DNA of 64,000 bases from the NCBI RefSeq assembly GCF_003987135.1, contig NZ_PIPJ01000003.1, positions 164,614-228,613 of the forward strand, given 5' to 3'. A program made the translations under genes and the position numbers. A model generated the notes under the pieces. That model worked only from the letters and a program-made list of their open reading frames with translations, made no database searches and was not told where the DNA came from. Positions 18,807 through 27,927 of the stretch are shown here, in pieces; the stretch's first letter is position 1; each line of letters begins with the position of its first letter. The DNA is from Aliidiomarina iranensis. GTDB lineage: Bacteria; Pseudomonadota; Gammaproteobacteria; Enterobacterales; Alteromonadaceae.

Positions 18807-19585
18807 TGAACCAGTTCAAGCAGTTATCGCTATTTTTGTTGGTTATGTTGAGCGCATCATCGTTGATCTCCGCTAAAGCGTTTGGTTCTGAAACTCAATT
18901 TCTTGCAAGTGATATGGTTTCGGGAATGCAGCCGAAGTATTTAGATGCTCATAAGGTTTCACTCAACGCTACCAGTTCGCTTCGGCTTTTGAACTATGAA
19001 TTAACGGTGTGGCCTAGTTCTGCCTCATTTGCCGAATTAGTGGCACACTTGGAATCGCTTGAAGATTGCTTAATATTTCAATCGGATTCGACCGAGCATA
19101 AAACCGATTCTCGACATGCGAATAGCCAAGTTGAAGTAAAACGGCGGCAGATAAGTTGCGCAAACGAAAAGGCAATTCTATCGGCTTATGCTACCAAATA
19201 TGGCGTTTTTTGGTCAGAAGCATGGCTAGAATCGCAAAAAGCTCAGTTTTCGCAGGGGGATTCGGATTTCTCTAACACCACGGTGATGAAAAACGGCACA
19301 AATGGCAGGAACATAATCGATAGGAAGCAAACACAGCTAGTTTCTGAGTACAGCAGCGGTGCTGAGCGAGTAATTACATGGATATCAGACCGCAGTATTG
19401 ATGATTTACAGCAACAAGAACTGAGATTAGCGCAGGGGAAAGGCTGGCGAATTACCGCTTACGATCAGTATACGGGCAGTTTTGTTCTGGCTAAAGAAAA
19501 TCACTCAATCCAGGTTTTTATATCGGGTTGGGAACAAGATGACGGCCGCATATTTATTACCGAGGTAACGCAGAAGAAACCATAG
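18806..19585 (+). CDS. Secreted protein of unknown function in the pilus operon
   Basis: A 259-residue protein I do not recognise. It begins with a signal peptide (hydrophobic LSLFLLVMLSASSLIS, likely cleavage after AKA near residue 24) and continues as a soluble domain with two cysteines (~70 and ~99 from the start) that could pair in the periplasm. No lipobox and no second membrane helix are seen. The ATG at 18806 overlaps the preceding TGA (TGATG), so it belongs to the operon. By position between the pseudopilins and CpaB it may play the part of RcpB or another outer-membrane accessory, but no sequence similarity was recognised. Confidence 0.7.
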   Translation: MNQFKQLSLFLLVMLSASSLISAKAFGSETQFLASDMVSGMQPKYLDAHKVSLNATSSLRLLNYELTVWPSSASFAELVAHLESLEDCLIFQSDSTEHKTDSRHANSQVEVKRRQISCANEKAILSAYATKYGVFWSEAWLESQKAQFSQGDSDFSNTTVMKNGTNGRNIIDRKQTQLVSEYSSGAERVITWISDRSIDDLQQQELRLAQGKGWRITAYDQYTGSFVLAKENHSIQVFISGWEQDDGRIFITEVTQKKP

Positions 19586-19614
19586 TTTGCACATTTACAG
19601 CAGAGGGAACTGCA

Positions 19615-20439
19615 GTGTTTAAAGGAAAATTTTTCAAAGGGATATTTTTGCCACTGGCAATTGGTTTGATTTGTGCCCTGATATCAGCGGTACTTTTATA
19701 TCAGTACGTTCAAGACCTGCAAGTAAAACAGCTTGCAGATTCACGGGTACAGATTGAGCCCGCAAAGCCAAAAATTCCCGTGGTGGTGTCAACACAAGGG
19801 TTACACCCGGGTATGCCATTGAACCTTGATGATTTGCGCGTGCGTGAGCTCGATGAAACCAGTTTGCCTTCTGATATCGTACACCCGCATGAGGCTGAAT
19901 TATTAGTTGGCAGAACTGTTCGTGCAGATTTAACGCAGGCTATTCGTTCAGGTAAACCTCTGCAGTGGTTGCATTTGCAGCCGCTAGCTGCGGCGAGTTT
20001 TGCTAGCACTCTACCACCCGGTTCAGTACCGCTTTCGTTTTCTATTTCTTCACTGCAGCAACACGCGGGTTTACTCAAGCCCGGTGATACCATTGATCTA
20101 TACGCGAATATGCAGGGTAACGCAGAGCTCATTCTTGAGCGTGCAGTAGTAATGGCTACAGGGCACATCACTCAGGCATCCCAAGAGCAAAGCTCCGGAG
20201 TAGTGAACACCGGACAATCACTCAGGCCGGAAGCCTACCAGCAAATAACCGTTGCTGTGCCGTTAGCTGATTACTTCAAAATTCACCAGATTTCTGAAAA
20301 CCAAATGCTACTTCCGATTCTTAGAGATGCTAAAGATCCTGTTCGAGTTGAGGGTCTTGCGGGCTTTTCCTCGGTAGAAATCATTACCCCGGGTAGCCAC
20401 ACCGCTGTTCCGAATTTTTCTCAGTATGGAGGTTACTAA
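19615..20439 (+). CDS. cpaB: Flp pilus assembly protein CpaB/RcpC
   Basis: A 274-residue protein with an N-terminal membrane helix (residues ~9-28), a SAF domain (VVVSTQGLHPGMPLNLDDLR) and a RcpC/CpaB domain containing the LLKPGDTIDLYANM segment. CpaB is thought to support secretin function in Tad pilus systems. The likely start is GTG at 19615, after a cagaggga purine stretch. It is followed directly by the secretin gene (TAA then ATG with no gap). Confidence 0.88.
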   Translation: MFKGKFFKGIFLPLAIGLICALISAVLLYQYVQDLQVKQLADSRVQIEPAKPKIPVVVSTQGLHPGMPLNLDDLRVRELDETSLPSDIVHPHEAELLVGRTVRADLTQAIRSGKPLQWLHLQPLAAASFASTLPPGSVPLSFSISSLQQHAGLLKPGDTIDLYANMQGNAELILERAVVMATGHITQASQEQSSGVVNTGQSLRPEAYQQITVAVPLADYFKIHQISENQMLLPILRDAKDPVRVEGLAGFSSVEIITPGSHTAVPNFSQYGGY

Positions 20440-21777
20440 ATGCCCGCTACTGCATTCCTACGTTCAATGATGCTGCTCATAATTTCTTCGCTATTCCTGA
20501 TTAACGGGTATTCGTTTTCTGCAAAGGCCAATGATGAAATTAGCGTTAACCAAGAGCCAAAAAGCTTAGCTGTTGGGAGCGCAGAAATGATTTACACGGA
20601 AGAAAAAATAATCCGTGTAGCGTTGGCCAACCCAAGTATCGCCGAGGCTCGGCTTATCAATGATAAAGAGCTAATGATCATGGCATTGGCGGCTGGGCAA
20701 ACAGACGTGATTTGGTGGTTGGAAAGTGGTGGTCATGAAAAGATACAAGTACAGGTGCATGCACCAACCGATGTTAGTTTGCGCGCCACACTTGAGCAAA
20801 TTACGGATACTGCGCCATTGCTGAGTGTAACCTGGCAGCGTGGGCAGCCCATTTTAAGTGGTGAGGTAGATGAATATGTATTTGCCAGATTAGAAAAACT
20901 AAAAGCGGATTTTTCAAGCTTAAACATTGCCAATGTTGAATTGAAAAATTTACCAAAAGCCACTTTGGAATTAGCGGTAAAAGTGTATGAGGTGAATCGA
21001 CGCTCACTACGGCAATTAGGTTTGAATTGGCAGCAAAGCATAGCAGGGCCAGCGTTAGGGGTTATTAGTGATTGGCACAGCGGTAATCGGTTTCGAGCAA
21101 TAGGCGAACAAGCGCTTAACACAGTGCCCGGAGCGGAATCGTTATTGGCAGGTTTACCGCAAGGCCAATATGGCTATCTAGGCTGGAATACGAGTTTAGC
21201 AAGCACTTTGCAAATGATACAGGAGCGTGGTGAAGGGCGCGTATTAGCAACGCCAAAGTTGCGCGTTGAAAGTGGCGAAAGCGCCGAGTTTTTGGCGGGC
21301 GGTGAAATTCCTATTCCACAAATTACTTTACAAGGCGCTACACAAGTTGATTTTAAAAACTATGGGATTTACCTAAAAGTGGCACCGGTAAAGCTGGCTG
21401 ATGGGCGCATCCGCACGCAAGTAATCAGTGAGTTGAGCCAACCTGATTTGGGCATAGCAGTGCAGGGGGTACCTGGTTTGCGCACACGGCGAACGGAAAC
21501 CATGGTCACGGTAAACGAGGGGGAAACCTTAGTGATTGCCGGTTTAGTAAGCCATGAAGAAAGCGAGGTGCATTCTGGCATACCGGGGGCGGGACGCTGG
21601 TTATCAAATCGTGATCAACAAGCACAGGAAACCGAGTTAGTTGTATTTATTACGCCAATAGATGTCCATGAGCAAACTGCTCGGTATGCCGAGCAGCTTG
21701 AGCAGCAAGCGGAGCTCTTGCAGAGTTTTAATGCGTTGGGCTGCACTGGAATGCTTGAGGTTGAGGAGAAGCCATAA
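20440..21777 (+). CDS. cpaC: Tad pilus secretin CpaC/RcpA
   Basis: Forms the outer-membrane channel for the pilus. The 445-residue protein has a signal peptide (cleavage after SAKAND near residue 30), an N-terminal pilus-assembly/BON-like domain (~35-180) and the C-terminal secretin domain (~260-420). Hallmarks are VLATPKLRVESGESAEFLAGG, where a Gly-Gly-Glu-Ile-Pro follows, and MVTVNEGETLVIAGLVS. Length suits CpaC proteins. Start abuts the cpaB stop and its stop abuts the ATPase start. Confidence 0.9.
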   Translation: MPATAFLRSMMLLIISSLFLINGYSFSAKANDEISVNQEPKSLAVGSAEMIYTEEKIIRVALANPSIAEARLINDKELMIMALAAGQTDVIWWLESGGHEKIQVQVHAPTDVSLRATLEQITDTAPLLSVTWQRGQPILSGEVDEYVFARLEKLKADFSSLNIANVELKNLPKATLELAVKVYEVNRRSLRQLGLNWQQSIAGPALGVISDWHSGNRFRAIGEQALNTVPGAESLLAGLPQGQYGYLGWNTSLASTLQMIQERGEGRVLATPKLRVESGESAEFLAGGEIPIPQITLQGATQVDFKNYGIYLKVAPVKLADGRIRTQVISELSQPDLGIAVQGVPGLRTRRTETMVTVNEGETLVIAGLVSHEESEVHSGIPGAGRWLSNRDQQAQETELVVFITPIDVHEQTARYAEQLEQQAELLQSFNALGCTGMLEVEEKP

Positions 21778-23055
21778 ATGGATTTTGCTAATTTTGCGGA
21801 TGCCGAAAGAAGTCGTTATCAAAGGTTGCTTGAAAACACCTTGAAGGCGGTAAATATTCATCATACTGATGTTGATTTGCTCTCAGATACTGAGTTGCGA
21901 GAGGTGGTTGCCACCGTTATTAGAAAGGAATTGAAAAGAGAATCGATCGACATTCAAAGTGTTAATGAAGAAGTGCTGATTCAAAGTGCCATTGATGATT
22001 TGGTGGGGCTCGGGCCGATAGAAAATTTACTTCGTGATCCCGACGTTACGGAAATAATGCTAAATCGCTTTAATCAAGTTTTCATTGAACGCCGCGGCAG
22101 TTTAACGCTGAGCCCTTATAGTTTTCGCGATGAGCAGGCCGTTCGCCGAGTGATTGAGAGAATTGTTACACCCCTTGGGCGCCGCATTGATGAGAGTGTG
22201 CCTATGGTCGATGCGCGATTACCAAATGGTGCTCGAGTGAACGCCGTCATTCCGCCACTGGCTGTTGATGGTGCTTGCCTCACCATTCGAAAGTTCGCGA
22301 TAAATCGGCTAACTATGGCGAATTTGCAAGATTCTGGAAGTGTGAGCCCCGAACTTGCGAAGCTATTGATGAGTGCGGTGCGATGTCGACAAAATATGTT
22401 GATTTGCGGCGGCACTGGCAGTGGTAAAACCACCTTATTGAATATATTAGCTGATTTCATTCCAGAACATGAGCGCATCATCACGATTGAAGATGCTGCG
22501 GAGTTGCAATTGCAGCACGCCAATTTAGTTAGATTAGAGGCGCGGCCAGCCAATCAGGAGGGTGAGGGCGCGGTGAGTATTCGCCAATTGGTGATAAACG
22601 CATTGCGAATGCGGCCAGATCGGATTGTGGTGGGTGAGTGTCGAGCGGGCGAGAGTTTAGATATGTTGCAGGCTATGAACACCGGGCATGATGGTTCTCT
22701 AACCACGTTGCATGCGAATACACCTAGAGATGCACTTCGCCGATTAGAAACCATGGTGCTAATGGCGGGAATTGAAATCCCTATGAGCGCGATTCGGCAA
22801 CAGATTATGGGTGCAGTTAAATTACTTGTGCAAATTACTCGGCTGGCGAATGGCAAGCGCGTTGTTTCTAGCTTAGCGGAGCTACAAGGTAACGATGGCG
22901 ATGTACTACAACTTGCCGAGCTTGTTCGCTACAACACAGAAACAGAATCTCATGAAGTAACGGGGCAAGTGCCACGGTTTATTGATCAACTCCCAGAATC
23001 TGAACGGGAGAAAATACTAGCAGAACTAAATCAAGCAAATGCATTCGCGTTTTAG
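21778..23055 (+). CDS. cpaF: Tad pilus assembly ATPase CpaF/TadA
   Basis: A cytoplasmic type II/IV secretion ATPase that powers pilus extension, and in some Tad systems retraction. The 425-residue protein has the N-terminal VGLGPIENLLRDPDVTEIM motif typical of CpaF, a Walker A GGTGSGKTT near residues 209-217, the Asp box IITIEDAAELQL, and the His box NTGHDGSLTTLHANTPRDAL. All catalytic elements are intact. The ATG follows the secretin stop immediately. Confidence 0.95.
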   Translation: MDFANFADAERSRYQRLLENTLKAVNIHHTDVDLLSDTELREVVATVIRKELKRESIDIQSVNEEVLIQSAIDDLVGLGPIENLLRDPDVTEIMLNRFNQVFIERRGSLTLSPYSFRDEQAVRRVIERIVTPLGRRIDESVPMVDARLPNGARVNAVIPPLAVDGACLTIRKFAINRLTMANLQDSGSVSPELAKLLMSAVRCRQNMLICGGTGSGKTTLLNILADFIPEHERIITIEDAAELQLQHANLVRLEARPANQEGEGAVSIRQLVINALRMRPDRIVVGECRAGESLDMLQAMNTGHDGSLTTLHANTPRDALRRLETMVLMAGIEIPMSAIRQQIMGAVKLLVQITRLANGKRVVSSLAELQGNDGDVLQLAELVRYNTETESHEVTGQVPRFIDQLPESEREKILAELNQANAFAF

Positions 23056-23083
23056 CTTGTCGGTTATTTAAGGTGATATCGGT

Positions 23084-23938
23084 ATGTTGATCGTGCTTAT
23101 CGCGTTTTTTATTGGCTTAAGTAGCGCAGCTCTCGCGCTATTGCTACAAACCGGATTGCGCCAGATCGCAGAAAGCTATGAGAAAACTTACGAAAATAGA
23201 ATGCAACAAAGCCTTACCGAACTATTTCTTTTTGTACCGGTGCGGCAGTTACTTACCCTCTGGCTCTTTGTTTGGTTAGTGATGTTGTGCACGCTTTGGT
23301 TGCTTTCTGTTGCCTGGGGTTGGTTGATATCTATCATGATTGCACTTAGTTTTGGGCCTTGGCAGCTCTATCAATACCTGAAGAAGAAACGGCAAAAAGC
23401 ATTTCAAAAGCAGCTTCCGGATGCACTTTTGTTGCTTGCGAATATTTTACGTTCCGGCGGCAGTATGCAAGTGGGGTTACAATTTATTGCCCGAGAAATG
23501 CCTATTCCGCTTGCCCAAGAAATGACACTGGTAACACGGCAACTTCGGCTCGGGAAATCATTTCCTGATGCACTTTTTGATCTTCAACAACGCATGCCTT
23601 CGATTGATTTAGATCGTGCGGTAGTGGCGCTCCGGCTAGGATACGAAGCCGGTGGGCAACAGGCGCCGCTGCTAGAAAGATTAGCTGCGAGTATGCGGAA
23701 GAAACTGCAATTACAGCAACGGATCTTGAGTTTGAGTGCGCAAGGTAGAATTCAGGGCCGAGTGATGACAGCTTTACCGCTGTTACTGTGTGCAGTGCTC
23801 TGGTTTATGGAGCAAACCATCATGGAAACTTTAAGCACTCACCATATTGGTTGGTTTCTTGCGGTAACTATGATTGGAATGCTACTTGCTGGGCATTGGT
23901 TGATTAATCGCATTCTGAAAATTGAGGTGCCGCTATGA
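23084..23938 (+). CDS. tadB: Tad pilus inner-membrane protein TadB
   Basis: A 284-residue integral membrane protein of the type II secretion GspF superfamily. Two N-terminal helices (about 2-22 and 52-90), a cytoplasmic GspF domain with PDALLLLANILRSGGSMQVG and LRLGKSFPDALFDL, and two C-terminal helices are visible. Together with TadC it forms the platform for the ATPase. It overlaps tadC by four bases (ATGA). Confidence 0.88.
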   Translation: MLIVLIAFFIGLSSAALALLLQTGLRQIAESYEKTYENRMQQSLTELFLFVPVRQLLTLWLFVWLVMLCTLWLLSVAWGWLISIMIALSFGPWQLYQYLKKKRQKAFQKQLPDALLLLANILRSGGSMQVGLQFIAREMPIPLAQEMTLVTRQLRLGKSFPDALFDLQQRMPSIDLDRAVVALRLGYEAGGQQAPLLERLAASMRKKLQLQQRILSLSAQGRIQGRVMTALPLLLCAVLWFMEQTIMETLSTHHIGWFLAVTMIGMLLAGHWLINRILKIEVPL

Positions 23939-24642
23939 ACTGGGTACTTATTTTGATTGGTTCCTTCGCAATAAGTTCAGGCTGCTGTGTTGGCTTAATT
24001 GTGCATATGAGGATTTCGGCGGCTAAACAAAAAGAAGAAGATGTACAAAAACCTAAACATCGACTCATGGTGTTTGCGAGCAAGATATGGCGCTTACGAG
24101 GCAAGAAACAGTATCAGCAGCAAGCGCGATACGCCTTACCAACTTTTATGGAAACACTAGCTATGCTGTTGTCTGCAGGCTTTCCTCTGCCAACTGCGTT
24201 ACAGCGGATTGTGAGTGTGCCAAATAGTATTGCGAGTTCGCCTGTGAATACACAAAACCAAACTCAAAATGATTCGAAGCCGAGTTTGAAAAACAATATG
24301 CAAATGAATCCGCTAGTACTTGAGTTTCGCGAAGTTTTGCGGCGAACGCGCACCGGAGAGAGCTTATCCGAGGCACTTCAGAAGTTAAGAGATACTTTAC
24401 CGGGGCCGGAAATTGCCATGTTTGTTAGTTTGTTGATTCAAGCCAATCAACATGGTGGACGCCTTGCCGATTTACTCAATTATCAAGCCGATGTTCGCCG
24501 GCAACAAATAGCTGAGGAAATTGAGGCGCAGGCGCAGGAAGCACCGGTGAGGCTATTAATGCCTCTGGTTATTTTCATTTTCCCAGCCACTATGCTGCCA
24601 TTTATTGGTGTCATTATAGGGAAAGTGATGTGGCCTAGCTGA
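23935..24642 (+). CDS. tadC: Tad pilus inner-membrane protein TadC
   Basis: A 235-residue GspF-type membrane protein. It has an N-terminal helix, then FMETLAMLLSAGFPLPTALQ and RTRTGESLSEALQKLRDTLP (GspF repeats), and a C-terminal helix with LMPLVIFIFPATMLPFIG, the signature end of TadC. It is shorter than many TadC proteins (about 300). Starts within the end of tadB; an 81-base gap precedes the next gene. Confidence 0.87.
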   Translation: MNWVLILIGSFAISSGCCVGLIVHMRISAAKQKEEDVQKPKHRLMVFASKIWRLRGKKQYQQQARYALPTFMETLAMLLSAGFPLPTALQRIVSVPNSIASSPVNTQNQTQNDSKPSLKNNMQMNPLVLEFREVLRRTRTGESLSEALQKLRDTLPGPEIAMFVSLLIQANQHGGRLADLLNYQADVRRQQIAEEIEAQAQEAPVRLLMPLVIFIFPATMLPFIGVIIGKVMWPS

Positions 24643-24723
24643 TTGGTAAATATGTGAAAGGGTAAGTTAGAAAAGATATTTAGCTTTGAGTTACAAATTA
24701 TAACTGCGAAGGAGAGCAAACAT

Positions 24724-25107
24724 ATGCAGCAATGGAATGTACGCATTAAGAGGCACGGCAATATCGCCTCACTAGCCTGTGTTCGTTTTGGCGAACATCA
24801 ATTTCTAGGTCAATTAAAGGTAGCGGCATCAGGTTGGAATCGGTTACTCGGTTGGGGGTGTCGAGGATCTGCGCTTGGGATTTGGCTTACCCCATGTCGA
24901 AGTATTCATACATTTTCTATGAAGGAGGCCATTGATTTACTTTGGCTCAATAAGCAGCAGCGAGTGGTGCATGTGGAAACCAACGTAAAACCTGGATCAT
25001 GGCGTTACCGCGCCGATGCACAAAGCGTTGTTGAGTTGCCCGCTGGTTTTTTAGCTAAGCACGGATTGATTCCAAAACAGGGTTTAACGGAGGCGGTGTT
25101 GCAATGA
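24724..25107 (+). CDS. DUF192 protein inside the pilus operon
   Basis: A 127-residue cytoplasmic protein. The LLGWGCRGSALGIWLTPC region and HTFSMKEAIDLLWLNKQQRV, where the family has an aromatic-x-Met-Lys followed by a hydrophobic strand, fit the DUF192 fold. Unlike many family members it has no signal peptide. A gaaggaga ribosome site precedes the ATG. Its stop overlaps the start of the TPR lipoprotein gene (ATGA), tying it to the operon. The biochemical role of DUF192 is not known to me; a link to pilus assembly is inferred only from position. Confidence 0.75.
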   Translation: MQQWNVRIKRHGNIASLACVRFGEHQFLGQLKVAASGWNRLLGWGCRGSALGIWLTPCRSIHTFSMKEAIDLLWLNKQQRVVHVETNVKPGSWRYRADAQSVVELPAGFLAKHGLIPKQGLTEAVLQ

Positions 25108-25550
25108 AAAGATTCACACAAATTCGGTTGTTGTATTTGTTGCTCATCATAACCTTCCTAAGCGCTTGCTCGGCAACGCCAAAACTTAAATTTGATGAGC
25201 AAGTACAGTGGCAGAATCAAGCTATAGCGAGCTATCGGAGTGGTGATTTTCTCGGTGCTGAGAGTGCTTTACGGCAACTGCTAAAAACAAATGAAAAAGA
25301 TGCTCAGAGCTGGTTGTTACTTGGTAATGTGCATTTGCGGGAACAGAGAATAGAAGCGGCATTAAACGCTTACCAACGCGCGTTAAGCTACCAACCTGAT
25401 TTAGCAGCCGCTAGGCACAATCTAGCGCTAACGCACCTGCGGTTAGCAACATTAACTCTCATTGAAGGGCAAGCTTACGATTCCGAAGCGCATCTTAACC
25501 TTGCTCAAGCTTTGTTGCGTTTGCAGGGCCAGAATCGTGCTGCATTATAA
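25104..25550 (+). CDS. TadD-like TPR lipoprotein
   Basis: A 148-residue lipoprotein: signal peptide ending in lipobox FLSAC (Cys ~22) and about three tetratricopeptide repeats (WQNQAIASYRSGDFLGAESA, then SWLLLGNVHLREQRIEAALN, and a third helical pair). TadD proteins are TPR lipoproteins needed for secretin stability in Tad systems, so this is the likely counterpart, though shorter than usual. Its 3' end overlaps the next gene by 14 bases. Confidence 0.75.
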   Translation: MKRFTQIRLLYLLLIITFLSACSATPKLKFDEQVQWQNQAIASYRSGDFLGAESALRQLLKTNEKDAQSWLLLGNVHLREQRIEAALNAYQRALSYQPDLAAARHNLALTHLRLATLTLIEGQAYDSEAHLNLAQALLRLQGQNRAAL

Positions 25551-27222
25551 ACAACAAGGGTATGGATTAATTGTTCTATTGCTTGTTTTAATTGCGGCAG
25601 CCGGTTCGGCACTTACTGCAAAAATTTACCAACAGAGCAAACAAAAGCAGCGCCAGGATGAGTTAATCGTTGAAACGCTTCACCAAACACGAATGGCGAC
25701 TATGCGTTACTATCAACAGAATGGGCATTGGCCTGCACAACCCATACCCGATTTGGCGGTTAGCTACGTTGAATCACTTACTCTTGTGGCTGGTTCTGAA
25801 CCAGCGTTGCGCATAAAGCTATTTAGCCAAAATAGGGTGGAGCGAGTGCAACCCTATTTAGCTGCAAGTTGGGTGAGTGGCGATGAACTTTGGTTGCGTT
25901 TATTAACCGAGCCCGTGGCGAATGCTGCGAACCGCCCGGATGATCAGAGCGATTGGGTGAATCGAGCTGATAACGGAACGGGAATAGAAAATACTAGCTT
26001 TGAGACTATGAATACTGCGTTGGATATGGCCGGTTTCGATTTAAATGGTTTGCAGCAATTAGATTCTGAGCAATTGAACGTGAATGAAATAAATAGTGGT
26101 GCTTTCAATACCACTACGCTAACCGGAAATGCGGCAACCAACCAAGATGCCATAAGCTTGAATGTGCAGGTAGATCACCTACAGAGCCAAAGCATGCGCG
26201 CAACAGTAGCCGACATCGACCGCATTCAGGCAATGGCTATGCAGGTTACTCACGGAGCGAATGTTGGAAATTGGCAACAATCGCAAATTCGCATGTTAGA
26301 TACTGAAGCGAGTAATAGTGTTTTTCAGCAAGTAACGGTTGATGTTTTAGATACAGCTAACTTTACGGCTGCAGAATTGGATACAAATACATTACAAGCC
26401 AACGAAGGGAACGTAAACTCAGCCCAGGTTAATACGCTAACTGCAAATTCAGTTTCTGCATCGAATATGCTGAGCTCGGCAGTAAACACAACAAGCTCGG
26501 TAGTGCTGCAAGCTGAGGTAGAGCGTTTAAATGCCGTGGGATTAGTTACAGTAGATGATACTGTTCATATAGCAGGTGTAAATGCAGATAACATCGAGAA
26601 TGTAGGTGCGGAACTCACCGGGCTTTACCACAACTTATGGGCTTGTATGCATGAAAACCGGTGGTGTGAAGCACCTATGCCACCGAATCTTTCGATGCAA
26701 AGTTGTCAAGGATGCAGCCAAGAGCAGAGGCAGGAGAATTTCACCGCTAGCATTTCTGTGAATCTATCGGAGTGTGTGCATGGGTGTGATTTACAGCTAT
26801 CGGCAGACGGCGCCACAGGACAATGCGAGCCGGCTAGTATTCCGCCTTTGCAAAGTGGCTCTAGCACTTGCACGGTGAACAAACAACTAGGAGCAGGGGA
26901 GGCATGGCAAAAACTAGTGCGTATAAGTGCGCAAAATAACAAAAGGGCGAGTATGCAAAGTGATATTTATGCTTTTGTTAGTTGGCAACGGACGTTAGGT
27001 AATTGCCCCAGCTTTTCTGAGAGCGAACCGATTTACGGCTTTACGCCGATGCAATTCACCACCCTAACGTATCCAGAGACAACGCCGGGTAACCGCGCTC
27101 AGGTGAGTAAATCCGGAACCGGCTGTACAGATTGGGGAACTCAATGGTTTTGCAACGGCACCGCTGATTGTAATGCCAATGGCGAGTGGGAAAATGTGAT
27201 TGGCTTTTGCAGCTGCCAGTGA
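25537..27222 (+). CDS. Large prepilin-like protein with cysteine-rich C-terminus, possible pilus tip adhesin
   Basis: A 561-residue protein, starting at GTG 25537 so that a prepilin-like N-terminus KQQGYGLIVLLLVLIAAAGS results (likely cleavage after Gly8); an upstream ATG at 25462 would lie deep inside the preceding gene. After the helix come ~60 residues resembling PilV-type minor pilins (TRMATMRYYQQNGHWPAQ). Residues ~170-350 are an Asn/Thr/Ser/Val-rich, degenerately repetitive stretch suggesting a beta-solenoid or fibre stalk. Residues ~370-561 contain 14 cysteines, while the rest contains none, suggesting several disulphides in a secreted head. The +5 Glu of classical pilins is absent. 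It is last in the operon, consistent with a tip subunit; function is inference. Confidence 0.7.
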   Translation: MLHYKQQGYGLIVLLLVLIAAAGSALTAKIYQQSKQKQRQDELIVETLHQTRMATMRYYQQNGHWPAQPIPDLAVSYVESLTLVAGSEPALRIKLFSQNRVERVQPYLAASWVSGDELWLRLLTEPVANAANRPDDQSDWVNRADNGTGIENTSFETMNTALDMAGFDLNGLQQLDSEQLNVNEINSGAFNTTTLTGNAATNQDAISLNVQVDHLQSQSMRATVADIDRIQAMAMQVTHGANVGNWQQSQIRMLDTEASNSVFQQVTVDVLDTANFTAAELDTNTLQANEGNVNSAQVNTLTANSVSASNMLSSAVNTTSSVVLQAEVERLNAVGLVTVDDTVHIAGVNADNIENVGAELTGLYHNLWACMHENRWCEAPMPPNLSMQSCQGCSQEQRQENFTASISVNLSECVHGCDLQLSADGATGQCEPASIPPLQSGSSTCTVNKQLGAGEAWQKLVRISAQNNKRASMQSDIYAFVSWQRTLGNCPSFSESEPIYGFTPMQFTTLTYPETTPGNRAQVSKSGTGCTDWGTQWFCNGTADCNANGEWENVIGFCSCQ

Positions 27223-27284
27223 GCGTGTTGCTAACCGTGAGCGTGTAGTAGCCAGTTAAAACAATGTGCTGAAGTGCAGCTGCG

Positions 27285-27312
27285 CGTGCAAACCTATGCA
27301 CAAGTTTGCACG
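27285..27312. terminator. Hairpin between the pilus operon and smpB
   Basis: Perfect 9-bp arms cgtgcaaac (27285-27293) and gtttgcacg (27304-27312) lie between the convergent pilus operon and smpB. The T-run is weak on both strands, so the terminator call is moderate. Confidence 0.55.
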
Positions 27313-27324
27313 TTTAAGCGGGCG

Positions 27325-27798
27325 TTAGCGAACGCTATGTTTCATCATCCGCTCTTTTTGCCGCGCCCAATCACGATCTTTAATGGTGTCGCGTTTGTCG
27401 TGAGATTTTTTACCTTTCGCAAGATAGATCTCGAGCTTTATCCAAGGCCCTTTCCAATACATTGCCGTAGCCACAATGGCGTAACCTTCACGCTCCACCT
27501 TACTAAACAGCACGCTGAGCTGCTTTTTCTTCAGTAGTAGTTTGCGAGTTCGATCAGGATCACACACCACGTGGCTCGAAGCCTGATGGAGTGGTTGAAT
27601 TTGTGAACCAAGCAAATAGGCTTCACCGTTTTTCAAGATCACGTAACTATCGGCAATGTTCACCTTGCCGTTACGGATACTTTTAACTTCCCAACCCTCA
27701 AGTTCAATACCCGCCTCGAACTTATCTTCAAGGAAATATTCGTGGCGAGCTTTTTTATTCAGGGCTATTGTGGGTACTGATTTATTTTTCGATTTCAT
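27325..27798 (-). CDS. smpB: SsrA-binding protein SmpB
   Basis: Binds tmRNA and delivers it to stalled ribosomes for trans-translation. The 157-residue protein starts [20 protein letters not shown], typical of SmpB, and contains [19 protein letters not shown] and the C-terminal basic tail [15 protein letters not shown]. An upstream in-frame ATG at 27843 would add 15 residues without family support, so 27798 was chosen. It is divergent from ratA, as in E. coli. No tmRNA gene was recognised nearby. Confidence 0.97.
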   Translation of the reverse strand: MKSKNKSVPTIALNKKARHEYFLEDKFEAGIELEGWEVKSIRNGKVNIADSYVILKNGEAYLLGSQIQPLHQASSHVVCDPDRTRKLLLKKKQLSVLFSKVEREGYAIVATAMYWKGPWIKLEIYLAKGKKSHDKRDTIKDRDWARQKERMMKHSVR

Positions 27799-27927
27799 GG
27801 GGCGTATTATACGCATCGTGCCCGCGCTGAAAAGAGAAATCACAAAAGATGCATCAGTTTGAAAGAAGGAGTAGAATGCGCACGTTTTATTTTACTTACC
27901 GCAAACAATGGAAGGCAGGTATTCGCA

